Positions 11,861 to 21,309 of a stretch of DNA of 64,000 nt are shown in pieces. The stretch covers positions 1,860,001 through 1,924,000 of the forward strand of contig CBDDLA010000001.1 in assembly GCA_965230485.1 (NCBI GenBank). Reading direction: 5' to 3'. Source of the stretch: Putridiphycobacter sp965230485 (GTDB lineage: Bacteria > Bacteroidota > Bacteroidia > Flavobacteriales_D > Crocinitomicaceae). A program made the position numbers and the translations under genes. Each line of letters starts with the position of its first letter. Position 1 is the first letter of the stretch. The notes under the pieces were generated by a model. It saw only the letters and a list, made by a program, of their open reading frames with translations. It did no database searches and was not told where the DNA came from.

Positions 11861-11983
11861 AAACAGAATTAATGGCACCACAAAGTAAGTTCAATTATGC
11901 AGGACTGATTTATAGATTTTACCGAAGCTTTAATACATTTTCCATTTTCTATGACATCTAATCCTCTATTGTTAGAAAGGCAT

Positions 11984-12047
11984 TGAATCACCTAACACTT
12001 TTCTAATTCTGATAACTGATTTGAATCATTTTCAGCAATTTGAATCA
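11984..12047. promoter_or_regulatory. Direct repeats TGAATCA in the divergent intergenic region
   Basis: TGAATCA occurs at 11984-11990, 12022-12028 and 12041-12047, that is at steps of 38 and 19 bp; the last two belong to the longer identical decamer ATTTGAATCA. The region lies between the redox operon (reading left from 11860) and the T9SS gene (reading right from 12131). Evenly phased direct repeats suit an AraC-type regulator such as the one encoded at the end of the operon. This is inference from spacing only. Confidence 0.3.
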
Positions 12048-12130
12048 GATGGATACCATTCAAAATATCTGATTTAACTTGCAACCTATTGCCATTGAAA
12101 TACGTTTTTTAAAAAGACGTTAACAAAAAC

Positions 12131-13405
12131 ATGAAATATTCTGCTTTTAAACTCATCCTTATTTGCGCTATCCTAATTTGTGCAAACAAAAATGCAACAG
12201 GTCAAACTTTATATGGCTTAAAAAAATCGATAAATGGGAGTCCTACAATTCCTTTTGATGTGGTTAGTGTAGATCCTAATACTGGTTCTACCACCGTAGA
12301 AGTTAGCACAAATTCATTGATTGGTGTAGCAGCAGGTGCAACAGCTTATGATCAGCAGAACAGCCGATATATTTGCTGGGGTATTGATACAACCAATAAT
12401 CAGCAGCTATACGTAGTGAATATAGATAGCTCGACTTCTGCGAGCGTTCCTTTTGCATCAGTACAAGCCATTGAAATGGAGTACGATTTGCAGACACAGA
12501 AAGCCTATGGACTATGGTGGGATGGCAGTGCTGAACATTTTGGAGAAATTAATCTTACCACAGGGATTGTAACCTCAATAGCAACTTTACCAGGTGTTGA
12601 CGGAGTGGCTATAGGTAATTCAACTTTTGATTCTAATACTGGGACATATATTTTTATTGGAGTTGATGGCAATGATACTAAACTCTACAGTATTCAGGCA
12701 TCCAATGGCGCCATTTTATCTTCTCCTACTATCATGCAAAACGGAGATCGTTATTTTGCGTTAGAATTTAACAATAATGACAATAAATTGTACGGTTTAT
12801 ATGAAGATATAGATAGCAACAATTACAATATGATTCTTCAAACTTACTACAAAGATTTACGTTTTGCGGAAATTAATTTGACCACTGGAGCATCCACAGT
12901 TCTAAACGCTCAGAACTCTATAATTGATGGATATATGGCTGGTTATGCCATTGGTGGATTGTGTTTTGACCAACAAACTGAAACTTACATTGTATATGTT
13001 CAAAATGAAAATAGTGCCTATTTGAAATTAATTGATGCCACAACAGCAAATGTAGTCACTTCAACCGCACTTACAAATAACGATTATTTTTACGAACTAC
13101 AAGTAGATAATTATCCTTTTGCCGTAAGCTTTTATCAATTACCATTATCCATTGAAATTGAAAAAAATAGTTTGTCCGTATTGGAATTAGACTTATATCC
13201 TAATCCAACAACTGATTACTTGATAATTGAAACCAAGGAAGAGTTAGAAAGTATTTTAATATACAATTCAAATGGGCAAATCGCAAAGCGAATAGAGGAA
13301 TTTAATGGTAACCAAATTTCTGTGAGTGACTTACCAAATGGTAATTACTTCATGGTTGCTAAAGCTGAAAATAAGCAAGTTCAAGGGCGCTTTTCAATAC
13401 GTTAA
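12131..13405 (+). CDS. T9SS-secreted beta-propeller-like protein
   Basis: A protein of 424 residues. It has a signal peptide at residues 1-24 (AFKLILICAILICANKNATG). The body alternates short strands with motifs such as AAGATAYDQQNSRYICWG, LYVVNIDSSTSAS, TFDSNTGTYIFIGVDG and LYSIQASNGAI, like blades of a beta-propeller or DUF-type WD-like protein. The last ~75 residues are a type A sorting domain (LDLYPNPTTDYLIIET to NGNYFMVAKA), so the protein should be exported through T9SS. No enzyme motif is visible. It is alone on its strand, divergent from the redox operon; 188 bp without features follow. Confidence 0.85.
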   Translation: MKYSAFKLILICAILICANKNATGQTLYGLKKSINGSPTIPFDVVSVDPNTGSTTVEVSTNSLIGVAAGATAYDQQNSRYICWGIDTTNNQQLYVVNIDSSTSASVPFASVQAIEMEYDLQTQKAYGLWWDGSAEHFGEINLTTGIVTSIATLPGVDGVAIGNSTFDSNTGTYIFIGVDGNDTKLYSIQASNGAILSSPTIMQNGDRYFALEFNNNDNKLYGLYEDIDSNNYNMILQTYYKDLRFAEINLTTGASTVLNAQNSIIDGYMAGYAIGGLCFDQQTETYIVYVQNENSAYLKLIDATTANVVTSTALTNNDYFYELQVDNYPFAVSFYQLPLSIEIEKNSLSVLELDLYPNPTTDYLIIETKEELESILIYNSNGQIAKRIEEFNGNQISVSDLPNGNYFMVAKAENKQVQGRFSIR

Positions 13406-13593
13406 TCCTCATTTTGTTTTAGTAGATAATTATTTTGTGGTGCTACTATAGATTAGGGATTTAAGGTGTATGACCTCAATTCATTTAGAAAGGTTGACCT
13501 TGCAGCGCTGATTTATTCGCTCTCTATTGTATCTCATTATAAAATATATAGACTAGGTTCTGTTTTAAATACAAGTTAGTACTTTTTATCACC

Positions 13594-14364
13594 CTACTTC
13601 AACCTTCCCATTACTTTATCGTAACGCGTATCCATACAAATGCTAATGTCAGTTGTCATGAATTTACCGTTATAAAAAAAACTAAAAATAGTGGCAGGAC
13701 TAGGGGCACTTTGCGCCTGTTCCATGGTTTCAAGTTTGATAATTTTAAGTGGAATATTTCTATTTTTAGCCGTTTCAACCAATGATTGTTTTGCATGAAA
13801 TTCTGCAAATGGACAACGGTTAGAATAATAAACAACAATCCCATTTTTTTCTTGGCATTCTCCACTTCTGACCGATTCATTAAATGCCGGTATGCTTCCT
13901 TTAGGATTAATTTTTTTAACTAAAAGACTGAATCCACTAGTTGTTCGATCAACCTCTTCGAAGCCTTGTTTCAAAAACCATTTAGTATCACTCATAAAAT
14001 GAAATTTTTTGGTACCAACCACAGTAACCAGTCCATCTCTTTTTTGTTTTTCAGCATCTTCTATTGCTGTTTTAAGTAATTCTTTCCCATATCCGTTCTT
14101 TTTGTACTTCCCGGATACCCAAAAGCAATTAATGTTGAGATAATTTGAAGCATGAATGGGAATCCATGCAGTTTCGGCTGGGCCATATTCAATAAATACT
14201 TTTGCTCTGGCATTAATCCTTCTAAACACATAACCATTATTGAATTCTTTGGTTAACCAATCTTTTTTAGCTTGATAACTATCTTTACATTTTTTATCGG
14301 AAAACGCACAACAAATATGTTCTGATACTATATTTTCTTTATTTAATTCTATTAAGCGCTCCAT
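13594..14364 (-). CDS. GNAT N-acetyltransferase with C-terminal YoaP domain
   Basis: A protein of 256 residues from the ATG at 14364 (MERLIELNKENI), where the family's N-terminus normally begins; the frame is open for 19 more codons upstream. Residues 1-150 form a GNAT fold with the acetyl-CoA loop VSGKYKKNGYGKELL. Residues 165-255 match the YoaP-like C-terminal domain, including the thioredoxin-like stretch VVYYSNRCPFAEF and SAPSPATIFSFFYNGKF. Conserved Cys residues occur near the N-terminus (EHICCAFSDKKC). The family's substrate is unknown. It stands alone between two T9SS genes, with about 190-245 bp of plain AT-rich sequence on each side. Confidence 0.85.
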   Translation of the reverse strand: MERLIELNKENIVSEHICCAFSDKKCKDSYQAKKDWLTKEFNNGYVFRRINARAKVFIEYGPAETAWIPIHASNYLNINCFWVSGKYKKNGYGKELLKTAIEDAEKQKRDGLVTVVGTKKFHFMSDTKWFLKQGFEEVDRTTSGFSLLVKKINPKGSIPAFNESVRSGECQEKNGIVVYYSNRCPFAEFHAKQSLVETAKNRNIPLKIIKLETMEQAQSAPSPATIFSFFYNGKFMTTDISICMDTRYDKVMGRLK

Positions 14365-14610
14365 CTGTTCTTTTTTTCTAAGATAAGAAAAGTACAGATT
14401 ATAATCTGTGATAACCATCATTCTTTAAGATGATAAAAAGGCTTACTCGATAGTTTGATACTGGGTAACACTATCTAGCTTTCCGCCTGTTAATTTACAG
14501 ACTTTTTGCCTCAATACCGACAACAGTTTTTGGGGAATAGCACCTCATTTATTTAAGCCTCCAATTATTATATCTACCTCTAATGCAAACCATACATTTC
14601 TAATTAATCT

Positions 14611-16782
14611 TTAAAGTTTTATAAATTTTGTTTTTCCAACACCATTTACAGTATTATACCTAATAGTATACAAGCCAGATTTTAATTTAGATACATCTAT
14701 CATTGGATTGATTTGATTTTGGTTCTGAAGCACTTGTTTTCCATTTATATCAAAAATTTCTAAGGATAGAATAGTCTGCTTGGAAAAGAGTTTAAAATCG
14801 TGATAGACAGGATTAGGATAAACGTAGGTTTCATTTGAAGAACTGAGGTCTGAAATATTAAGTGCCCCACCTAACCTCCAAACTCCACTAAGCGACCAAT
14901 TGGCGTAGATTATACCGTTAAACATGGATAGATTCAATAAGCCATCCTGATTTTCAATAGAAGCGGACGAATTGGTCATCAACTCCCATTGATTAGATGC
15001 CGTATTTAACTGATAAATTCCTCTAGGAGCTTCAAACGAGTTATACGTCGATACTTTCCCATCAAGATTCCAAACACCCCAAATCCCCATATAATTAGAT
15101 CCACCAGAACTTGGTAGGCCGCTTTGGGTGACTGTTGTCCATGTGGCTCCATTATCATTAGACTTTTCAATGATGCGTTCAGGAATAGGAAGCGAAGTAG
15201 AACGATAGTGGTAAATGTCTGATCCTTTAATAGTTAAAAAAGAACGGTCCCAAACACCTCCAGTATAGGTCCAATTTAGTCCCCCATCTGTAGAAATGGC
15301 ATAACCGGCTTCCATATCAGCAATGAGGCTTCCAGGTGTTTCAATCAGGTTTTCGACAATATTACCGCCTAACCCTCCATAACCAAAAGATACGGCATTT
15401 GTAAAATTGGCTTCAGTGTAAATTGCCCCATTGTTGACAGAATAAAATATTTTGGGAGCTTGAAAGCCAGATGCATTTTGTGTAGCAACTATTTTTTTGT
15501 TATCTAAAATCGCAATAGCGCTCGGCGTTTGTCCACTAAATTGGTTTGAACTTCCAGTTGTAAAAGATAGTCCATTATTCCCGGATCTGAAATACGCATT
15601 TTCTGCCATAGCAAATAGAGTATCGTCTACTTTAGCTAAATAGTTGGCTGATAATGATTGCCCCAGGGTTGTGGTATCCTGAAAGGTGGACCATGATCCT
15701 GTATTAGGGTTGTATGTCGAAATACCTGATGAGGTTCCAGCTATTAAATCACCATTCAGTTGATGGATTAGATTGGAGGCTGTTCCAGCAACACCATGTT
15801 TCTTAACTAGCGCTCCTTCACCATAATTGTCATATTCGCATACCCCATTATCGGTACCAACCAATAAATGATTACCATTAAAGATAGCCATTGTTCTGAT
15901 TTTGGAAATAGATTTAATAAGCGTCCAGGTACTACCCTGATCGATTGATTTCCACACACCTGATAAATTCACAGTTAATAAATGATTGTCATTGACCTTT
16001 AGAAATCGCTTCCCATAGTCGGACCAAGTTGTTAATGGTAAATTACTTGCCTGCCATGTGGTTCCATAATCGTCGGTATAAAGTACTGGGAATCCAGTTA
16101 AATTTGTACCGACCAATACCCTATTTCCGACTTTAATAAAATCCTGCGCCACGCTACTTAATATAATCCCTCCACCTATATCAGTTTGAGGTTCCGTTAT
16201 GATATCCGTCCAGGTTAAACCATTATCATGCGAAAAAGATGTCGTGCCAGATGTAAAACCGCCTCTGTTTATCCAAATTGTATCTCCTCCTAAGTATCGA
16301 ATGCCATGTGTCGTTACAAAGCCGGTTCCTCCTGTGGAAATCCAATCACTTGCGTTAAAGTCAAACGTATAGGGCTGAAACAATGTGCCGCCAATCATGC
16401 TATTATTCAGACCTGATGTACTGGCCGTGGGAATAGCAATGGAAGTAATGGCACCAGTTCCACCTGTAAAATTATTCCCAAAATCGTCTGACTGATAAAT
16501 ACGGGCGCCACTATTTGTTCCGACAATTAATTTGCCATTGCTATATTCAATTGTTCTCGGATCTACATCTGCTGGTATACCATTTGTTAAATGTTCCCAG
16601 GTCAAGCCCCCATTCATAGTTCTAAAAAGACCTTCATTATACCCCATAAAAGCTGAATCTGATGAGGCCCATATGGTCCAACATTGTCCGGACGTATTTA
16701 ATGGCCCTCCCGTATAAACCATTTGGCTGATAGTCCACTGCGTAAGCACTAAGCCAATCATTAGTAGATGAAATTTTCTCAT
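14611..16782 (-). CDS. T9SS-secreted sialidase-like (BNR/VPS10) beta-propeller protein
   Basis: A protein of 723 residues from the ATG at 16782 (MRKFHLLMIGLVLTQ), which gives a clean signal peptide; the frame is open ten codons further. The body has many Asp-box-like repeats of the BNR/Sortilin type (SxDxGxTW): MNGGLTWEHL, SHDNGLTWTDI, TDDYGTTWQAS, SIDQGSTWTLI, STDGGLNWTYT and SNDNGATWTTV. These indicate a photosystem-assembly- or VPS10-like propeller, not necessarily sialidase activity. The C-terminal type A sorting domain (TYVYPNPVYHDF to LYTIRYNTVNGVGKTKFIKL) marks T9SS export. It is followed downstream only by a gap and the GNAT gene. The two-component pair lies immediately upstream, on the same strand. 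Confidence 0.88.
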   Translation of the reverse strand: MRKFHLLMIGLVLTQWTISQMVYTGGPLNTSGQCWTIWASSDSAFMGYNEGLFRTMNGGLTWEHLTNGIPADVDPRTIEYSNGKLIVGTNSGARIYQSDDFGNNFTGGTGAITSIAIPTASTSGLNNSMIGGTLFQPYTFDFNASDWISTGGTGFVTTHGIRYLGGDTIWINRGGFTSGTTSFSHDNGLTWTDIITEPQTDIGGGIILSSVAQDFIKVGNRVLVGTNLTGFPVLYTDDYGTTWQASNLPLTTWSDYGKRFLKVNDNHLLTVNLSGVWKSIDQGSTWTLIKSISKIRTMAIFNGNHLLVGTDNGVCEYDNYGEGALVKKHGVAGTASNLIHQLNGDLIAGTSSGISTYNPNTGSWSTFQDTTTLGQSLSANYLAKVDDTLFAMAENAYFRSGNNGLSFTTGSSNQFSGQTPSAIAILDNKKIVATQNASGFQAPKIFYSVNNGAIYTEANFTNAVSFGYGGLGGNIVENLIETPGSLIADMEAGYAISTDGGLNWTYTGGVWDRSFLTIKGSDIYHYRSTSLPIPERIIEKSNDNGATWTTVTQSGLPSSGGSNYMGIWGVWNLDGKVSTYNSFEAPRGIYQLNTASNQWELMTNSSASIENQDGLLNLSMFNGIIYANWSLSGVWRLGGALNISDLSSSNETYVYPNPVYHDFKLFSKQTILSLEIFDINGKQVLQNQNQINPMIDVSKLKSGLYTIRYNTVNGVGKTKFIKL

Positions 16783-16873
16783 GGTATTTAATTTTGAATC
16801 ATTAATATTCAAAAGTCACCATGATAGCTAAAACTATCAATAGGTCAAATGCACCAAACGACGATTAGAAGTC

Positions 16874-17515
16874 TTAAACCAATTTATGTAAATAAGCCAT
16901 TTGCACGGCTTCTACCTTATTCGAGATATCCATTTTTTTGTAGATGTTCTCCAAATGCCGTCTTACTGTATTGGGAGAAATGATAAGGTTAGCAGCTATT
17001 TGCTTATAATTTAATCCCTTTGTCAATTGCAAAAGGACCTGGCGTTCTCTTTCAGACAAATTAAAGTCTTTCTTCTTTTGCTCAACAGTATCTGGGTTTT
17101 GGATCATTTTCATTGCTTTTAAAGCAATATTGGCAGAAAGCACTGCTCCTCCCTCAATGGTTTGATTGATTCCATCATAGATTTCCTGAGGAGAACTTTC
17201 TTTTACCAAATACCCGCTAGCCCCTGATTGAATGGCCTCGTATACTATTTGATCTTCATCAAGAATAGTTAACATTATCACTTTGATATGAGGATATTTC
17301 TTAACCACTTCTTTTGTAGCCAAAATGCCATTCATTTCAGGCATTTGAATATCCATTAAAATGACATCTACATTATTATCATACTTAAGTTTCGACAAAA
17401 GTTCCTGACCGTTAAGGGCATGAAATTTTACTTTAAATTCATCAAACAACCCTAATTTATTAATGAGTGAATTGGCTAAAAAACCATTATCTTCCGCTAA
17501 AGCAATTTTAATCAT
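16874..17515 (-). CDS. NarL/LuxR-type response regulator
   Basis: A protein of 213 residues from the ATG at 17515 (an in-frame TTG lies two codons upstream). The receiver domain spans residues 1-118, with acidic pocket AEDN, phosphoacceptor Asp in LMDIQMP at about 55, switch Thr in IMLTILD and Lys in LVKESS. A LuxR-type HTH occupies about 148-210 (LSERERQVLLQLTKGLNYKQIAANL, then ISPNTVRRHLENIY). Phosphorylation of such regulators normally promotes dimerisation and DNA binding. The gene follows its probable partner kinase at 17563-20226 by about 47 bp, so the two form a cognate pair. Targets are unknown; the T9SS propeller gene just downstream is a candidate. Confidence 0.92.
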   Translation of the reverse strand: MIKIALAEDNGFLANSLINKLGLFDEFKVKFHALNGQELLSKLKYDNNVDVILMDIQMPEMNGILATKEVVKKYPHIKVIMLTILDEDQIVYEAIQSGASGYLVKESSPQEIYDGINQTIEGGAVLSANIALKAMKMIQNPDTVEQKKKDFNLSERERQVLLQLTKGLNYKQIAANLIISPNTVRRHLENIYKKMDISNKVEAVQMAYLHKLV

Positions 17516-17562
17516 AAACAAATTTCAAGTTCTTTTATATTTTATTCAATAGTACAAATGAC

Positions 17563-20226
17563 CTATTTCATAGAGAAAAGTAATTTTATTGTTGTGCCCT
17601 CACCTAATTTTGAATTAATTTCCAGTTCTGCATGTATTTCCTCTGATCTTTTCACCATTCCCTTTAGGCCCGTGCCCAATTGTTGTCCTTCGTTTACTAA
17701 AAATCCACTACCATTGTCTTTGATAGTCAAATAAACAGTGTCTTCAAAATCATGAAATTTTACTGTGATATATTGGGCTCCACTATATTTTATAGCATTA
17801 TTAACAGCTTCCTGAACAATTCGAAATAGGTTAATGGTTTCAGTAGCATTTAACTCAAAATCAACCAATGCCTGATCCGTAAATTGAATACTTACGGGAG
17901 ATATTGTATCTGTTTGAACCGTATAATGCTCAACCCTTTGTTTAAGTTCAGAAAAGAAAATAGTCTTATCGCTCACGGCCCAAATGGTTTCTCTTAATTG
18001 ACGCATGGTTTCTTTAGCGAATGCATTTATAGTGGCTATTTCACCTTCGCCATTTTCCTTGAACAGCTGGATATCCAATGAGGAAATAATATGAGATAAA
18101 CGGGCACCAATATTATCATGTAATTCTCTCGATATTCTTAACCGTTCTTGTGTTACCTTCCTTTCCTCAGCTTCTATTTTCAACATTTTTTTGGTTCTGA
18201 AATATTTCCATAAAAAGTAAATACCAGTCAGTATTATGAGACCAACAAACACCATCAAGACACGAAACCATGTTCTGATCCATATCGGGGTGTCGCGATA
18301 CACAAAATAGGAGGCTATATTTTCCTCCATGGTGTATTTATGACGCACTCTAAACTTAATTTCCGTTTTACCATACGGAATTTCAATTAGCAAAGGAAGA
18401 CCATTCTCTAAAGGATGCCATGAATTTTTATCGAAATAATCCAACGCAAACCAATTTTGATCAGATGTCATGATCGCTCTTGGAAGAAGACTTATAATAG
18501 ATTGGTCATAAGTTAAACCGAATTGAGACGAGATTGGTAAAAATTGATCATTGCATTGCAAGTGCCATTGAGGCAACATTACGTCTGTATTACCTGCATC
18601 AGTATTCGAGGTATATTCAAATATACCTTGAACGCCTGCAAAATATAGCAATGAATCGCTATCATTAAAGAGTCCGCCCTGGGCATATTCTGATAGCGGG
18701 AATCCATTCTCCAGTTTAAGCGGTATAAATTGATCATTTTTATACTGCATAGCTCCAGAAAGCCCGGTAAACCACAAGTCATTTTTAAACGAACTTGCCA
18801 TTAACAATTGACGCTCAGGAGATGAAACTGGTAGTAAGGTGTCTGTATCAAAAAGAAAAATACCGCCATCCATTGAAGCGCACCACCATTTATCTTGAAA
18901 TACCGCTAAATCAGCAAATACTCTGGCAGCCGAGGATTGGTATTTCTCAATTAAATTAAGTGATTGATCATATATACATACCCCACTTGTATTAGCTGCT
19001 AAAAACAAATCCCCGTAAGGATAAATTTGCATGACATAAGCGTGATTATTTGCTTCAGCATAAAAATTGGATAACACTATTTGTCCTTTAGCATCTATTC
19101 TATGGATTCCTGCCTTGGTACAAAATATGACATCATTACCATAAGGCAGGATTTGTACAATCGTATTATCCAAAGCGTTGCTATGATTATAATAAACTCG
19201 CTCTAAAATATCATTACGGAAAACATAAAGGCCTTCTCGAGCACTACCGACGAAAATCGTTTCAGGTGTTTCCAGAGCCGTAAAACAGAACTTACCCTGG
19301 GTGGCTTCTTCCAGCTTAGTCAACTGATCTGTCTTATTCTTGAAAGCAATCATTCCATTGGTTGTACAGCTATATAGTTGACCACCAATTTTTGTAAATG
19401 TCCAGCAAGGATTATACTCTTTCTCATCAATGTACTGAGGATAATAGTTGTTTCGGATCATATTATGATGAAACATGAACAAACCATTTTCAGCGGTTCC
19501 CACCCATAGGTTTTGATGCCGATCTAATAGTAATTGCTCAACTCTGAACGCCTTGAGATGAACCTGTTTTTCAACCTTTTTTTCATCATTAAGCCTTAAC
19601 TCAACTAAGCCTTCGTGGGTTGCTACAAAAACGGTTTCGGAATCGTATTGAATTAAATGGTTAACAAACGTGTTAGAAATTGGAAGTGAATCTTTCTCAA
19701 CCATAAACCCGAACCTTGGGTGATGATCTATCACTATTTTGTATTGACCTAGATGGGCCACTTCTTCTAACGATAACATACTATCTTTAAAGGGCTTTTG
19801 AACCAAATCGTAGTCAAAGAATACTGTATCCTTGTGGTCGATAGAAATGGCAAAAATACCACTCTCCCTAAAATTACAGTTTCGGTAGTCAGAGTCAGAA
19901 AAATTGACGCTTTCTACAGTCAGTGTCTGACAGTCTATTTTAACGACTGAATTTAAGAGTACGCCATATATGTACCCTCCTTTTTGATATAAATGAGTGA
20001 CGGTAGAATGAATAGAATCTACTAATCGAAGCTTATGACCATCCCAAAAGCGAATCCCTCTTTGTGTGCCGATCCATACCTGTCCCAAATCATCTTCTGC
20101 CAGTGCCGTTACAGTAGCATTATCCAATTCTTTAAATGGCTTTAAATGAACACTCGGTTCTAATTGCCTTTGTCCGCATAAGAAATAGGGCAATAAAAAG
20201 AATACAACCAAACAGAACTTTGTCAC
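17563..20226 (-). CDS. Reg_prop sensor histidine kinase (HisKA_3 type)
   Basis: A protein of 887 residues. The start appears to be GTG at 20226, because a stop lies five codons upstream with no ATG between. A signal peptide (CLVVFFLLPYFLCG) is followed by a periplasmic reg_prop beta-propeller at about 20-570 (LGQVWIGTQRGIRFWDG and many more blades). A Y_Y_Y-like domain follows at 575-645 and one transmembrane helix at about 655-677. The HisKA_3 dimerisation region has the phosphoacceptor His in RELHDNIG at about 701, and an HATPase_c domain carries the N-box EAVNNAIKYSG and the G-box DNGSGF. It probably senses an extracellular polymer and phosphorylates the adjacent NarL-type regulator; the ligand is not predictable. 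Confidence 0.92.
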   Translation of the reverse strand: MTKFCLVVFFLLPYFLCGQRQLEPSVHLKPFKELDNATVTALAEDDLGQVWIGTQRGIRFWDGHKLRLVDSIHSTVTHLYQKGGYIYGVLLNSVVKIDCQTLTVESVNFSDSDYRNCNFRESGIFAISIDHKDTVFFDYDLVQKPFKDSMLSLEEVAHLGQYKIVIDHHPRFGFMVEKDSLPISNTFVNHLIQYDSETVFVATHEGLVELRLNDEKKVEKQVHLKAFRVEQLLLDRHQNLWVGTAENGLFMFHHNMIRNNYYPQYIDEKEYNPCWTFTKIGGQLYSCTTNGMIAFKNKTDQLTKLEEATQGKFCFTALETPETIFVGSAREGLYVFRNDILERVYYNHSNALDNTIVQILPYGNDVIFCTKAGIHRIDAKGQIVLSNFYAEANNHAYVMQIYPYGDLFLAANTSGVCIYDQSLNLIEKYQSSAARVFADLAVFQDKWWCASMDGGIFLFDTDTLLPVSSPERQLLMASSFKNDLWFTGLSGAMQYKNDQFIPLKLENGFPLSEYAQGGLFNDSDSLLYFAGVQGIFEYTSNTDAGNTDVMLPQWHLQCNDQFLPISSQFGLTYDQSIISLLPRAIMTSDQNWFALDYFDKNSWHPLENGLPLLIEIPYGKTEIKFRVRHKYTMEENIASYFVYRDTPIWIRTWFRVLMVFVGLIILTGIYFLWKYFRTKKMLKIEAEERKVTQERLRISRELHDNIGARLSHIISSLDIQLFKENGEGEIATINAFAKETMRQLRETIWAVSDKTIFFSELKQRVEHYTVQTDTISPVSIQFTDQALVDFELNATETINLFRIVQEAVNNAIKYSGAQYITVKFHDFEDTVYLTIKDNGSGFLVNEGQQLGTGLKGMVKRSEEIHAELEINSKLGEGTTIKLLFSMK

Positions 20227-20341
20227 AAATCGAAAGTACTAAAAAGATCAATACAATTTTAAGAAAGAAAATGGGACACATGACCTATTGTATTCAAGCC
20301 CTATGCTTCGAATCTTTGTCTCATTAATTAATTGCAAAACT

Positions 20342-21172
20342 ATGAAACGATTTATAACCCTCATCTTGATAATAGCAATGTATGCTATACAGGCACAAGA
20401 AAGCATTCCTTACAAAGTCATTTATGATAATCCTGATGATTTGGCAAACAGCTATGTCTACGGCTATTACTTTGACTATATGACTGGAAACTCCACCAGT
20501 TCATTAGGCCTTTCTACAAACGCGTGGATATCATTCAATCAATTGAATTTAGAGGCAGATTTAAAACTTGGCGTCTTAGGAGATGCGGCTGAAGTCAACC
20601 GATTTTCGACCAGAGTTAATCTTGGTGCTGGATTCGAGATTTTGAATCAAAAAAAAGAGAAACAGGTTAAAGTTAATGTCAACTCATTCTATACAAAAGT
20701 AGACGTTGAAACCTCTGATGGAAAATATATTGGAAAATTTGACGCATTAGCTGTCCAACAAATACTAGTTCCAGGAACCTATAGGTTAGAAACAACACTG
20801 CAGGGAGGGCTCTTATACAGAAATGGTTCAATTGCCAAAAGTTATCAAGGTAATTTTAGAGAACTTGGCATATATGGCGGCATTTCGCACGAAAGAAAAG
20901 TTAATATTATAACCGACCTTTATGACAAACAAGCAAAATCTGCTCAATATATTAGACTTTATGCAGATATTGTGTTCTATCCAGTATTCAATATCTCACA
21001 TGAAGATCCTGAATTTGACAAAAGCAGAATCGGTTTTAGGGCTGGTGGACTTGGCCATCTTCCCAATATGAATAACTTTATCAATTACATGACCCCTAAA
21101 GTAGAAGTCGGTTATAACCCAGTCGGTTTCTACATGATTGTTGGGCTTGGGTTTAATATTTTGTCATTTTAA
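20342..21172 (+). CDS. Putative outer-membrane beta-barrel protein
   Basis: A protein of 276 residues from the ATG at 20342 (MKRFITLILIIAMYAIQAQ), which places a signal peptide with an AQA-type cleavage site at the start; the longer open frame begins with TTG. The remainder shows alternating amphipathic strands of 8-12 residues (for example NAWISFNQLNLEADLKLGVLG, RFSTRVNLGAGFEIL and YIRLYADIVFYPVFNI) and ends in an aromatic Phe (GLGFNILSF), typical of outer-membrane barrels. No named family is recognised. It is transcribed alone, divergent from the sensor kinase and convergent with the 2OG-oxygenase gene. A weak inverted repeat overlaps its stop codon. Confidence 0.75.
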   Translation: MKRFITLILIIAMYAIQAQESIPYKVIYDNPDDLANSYVYGYYFDYMTGNSTSSLGLSTNAWISFNQLNLEADLKLGVLGDAAEVNRFSTRVNLGAGFEILNQKKEKQVKVNVNSFYTKVDVETSDGKYIGKFDALAVQQILVPGTYRLETTLQGGLLYRNGSIAKSYQGNFRELGIYGGISHERKVNIITDLYDKQAKSAQYIRLYADIVFYPVFNISHEDPEFDKSRIGFRAGGLGHLPNMNNFINYMTPKVEVGYNPVGFYMIVGLGFNILSF

Positions 21173-21309
21173 TGAGTAGACTTTAATTCCTTTACTCATT
21201 GGCCATGTAATTTGGCAACATTTGACATATCAAAAGTAAAAAGTTAATGTGCAAATTTTTGCGTTAAAATAACGTATAGAAGTCATATCAATGTGGACGG
21301 TTTATTGTT

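Noticed and set aside
14611..16782. Sialidase activity for the BNR-repeat protein
   Set aside because: Asp-box repeats are present, but no catalytic Arg triad or nucleophile Tyr was recognised. A general propeller is safer.
21171..21200. Inverted repeat AATGAGTA/TACTCATT as a terminator
   Set aside because: The stem overlaps the stop codon, the loop is 14 bases, and no T run follows (GGCCATG), so termination is not supported.
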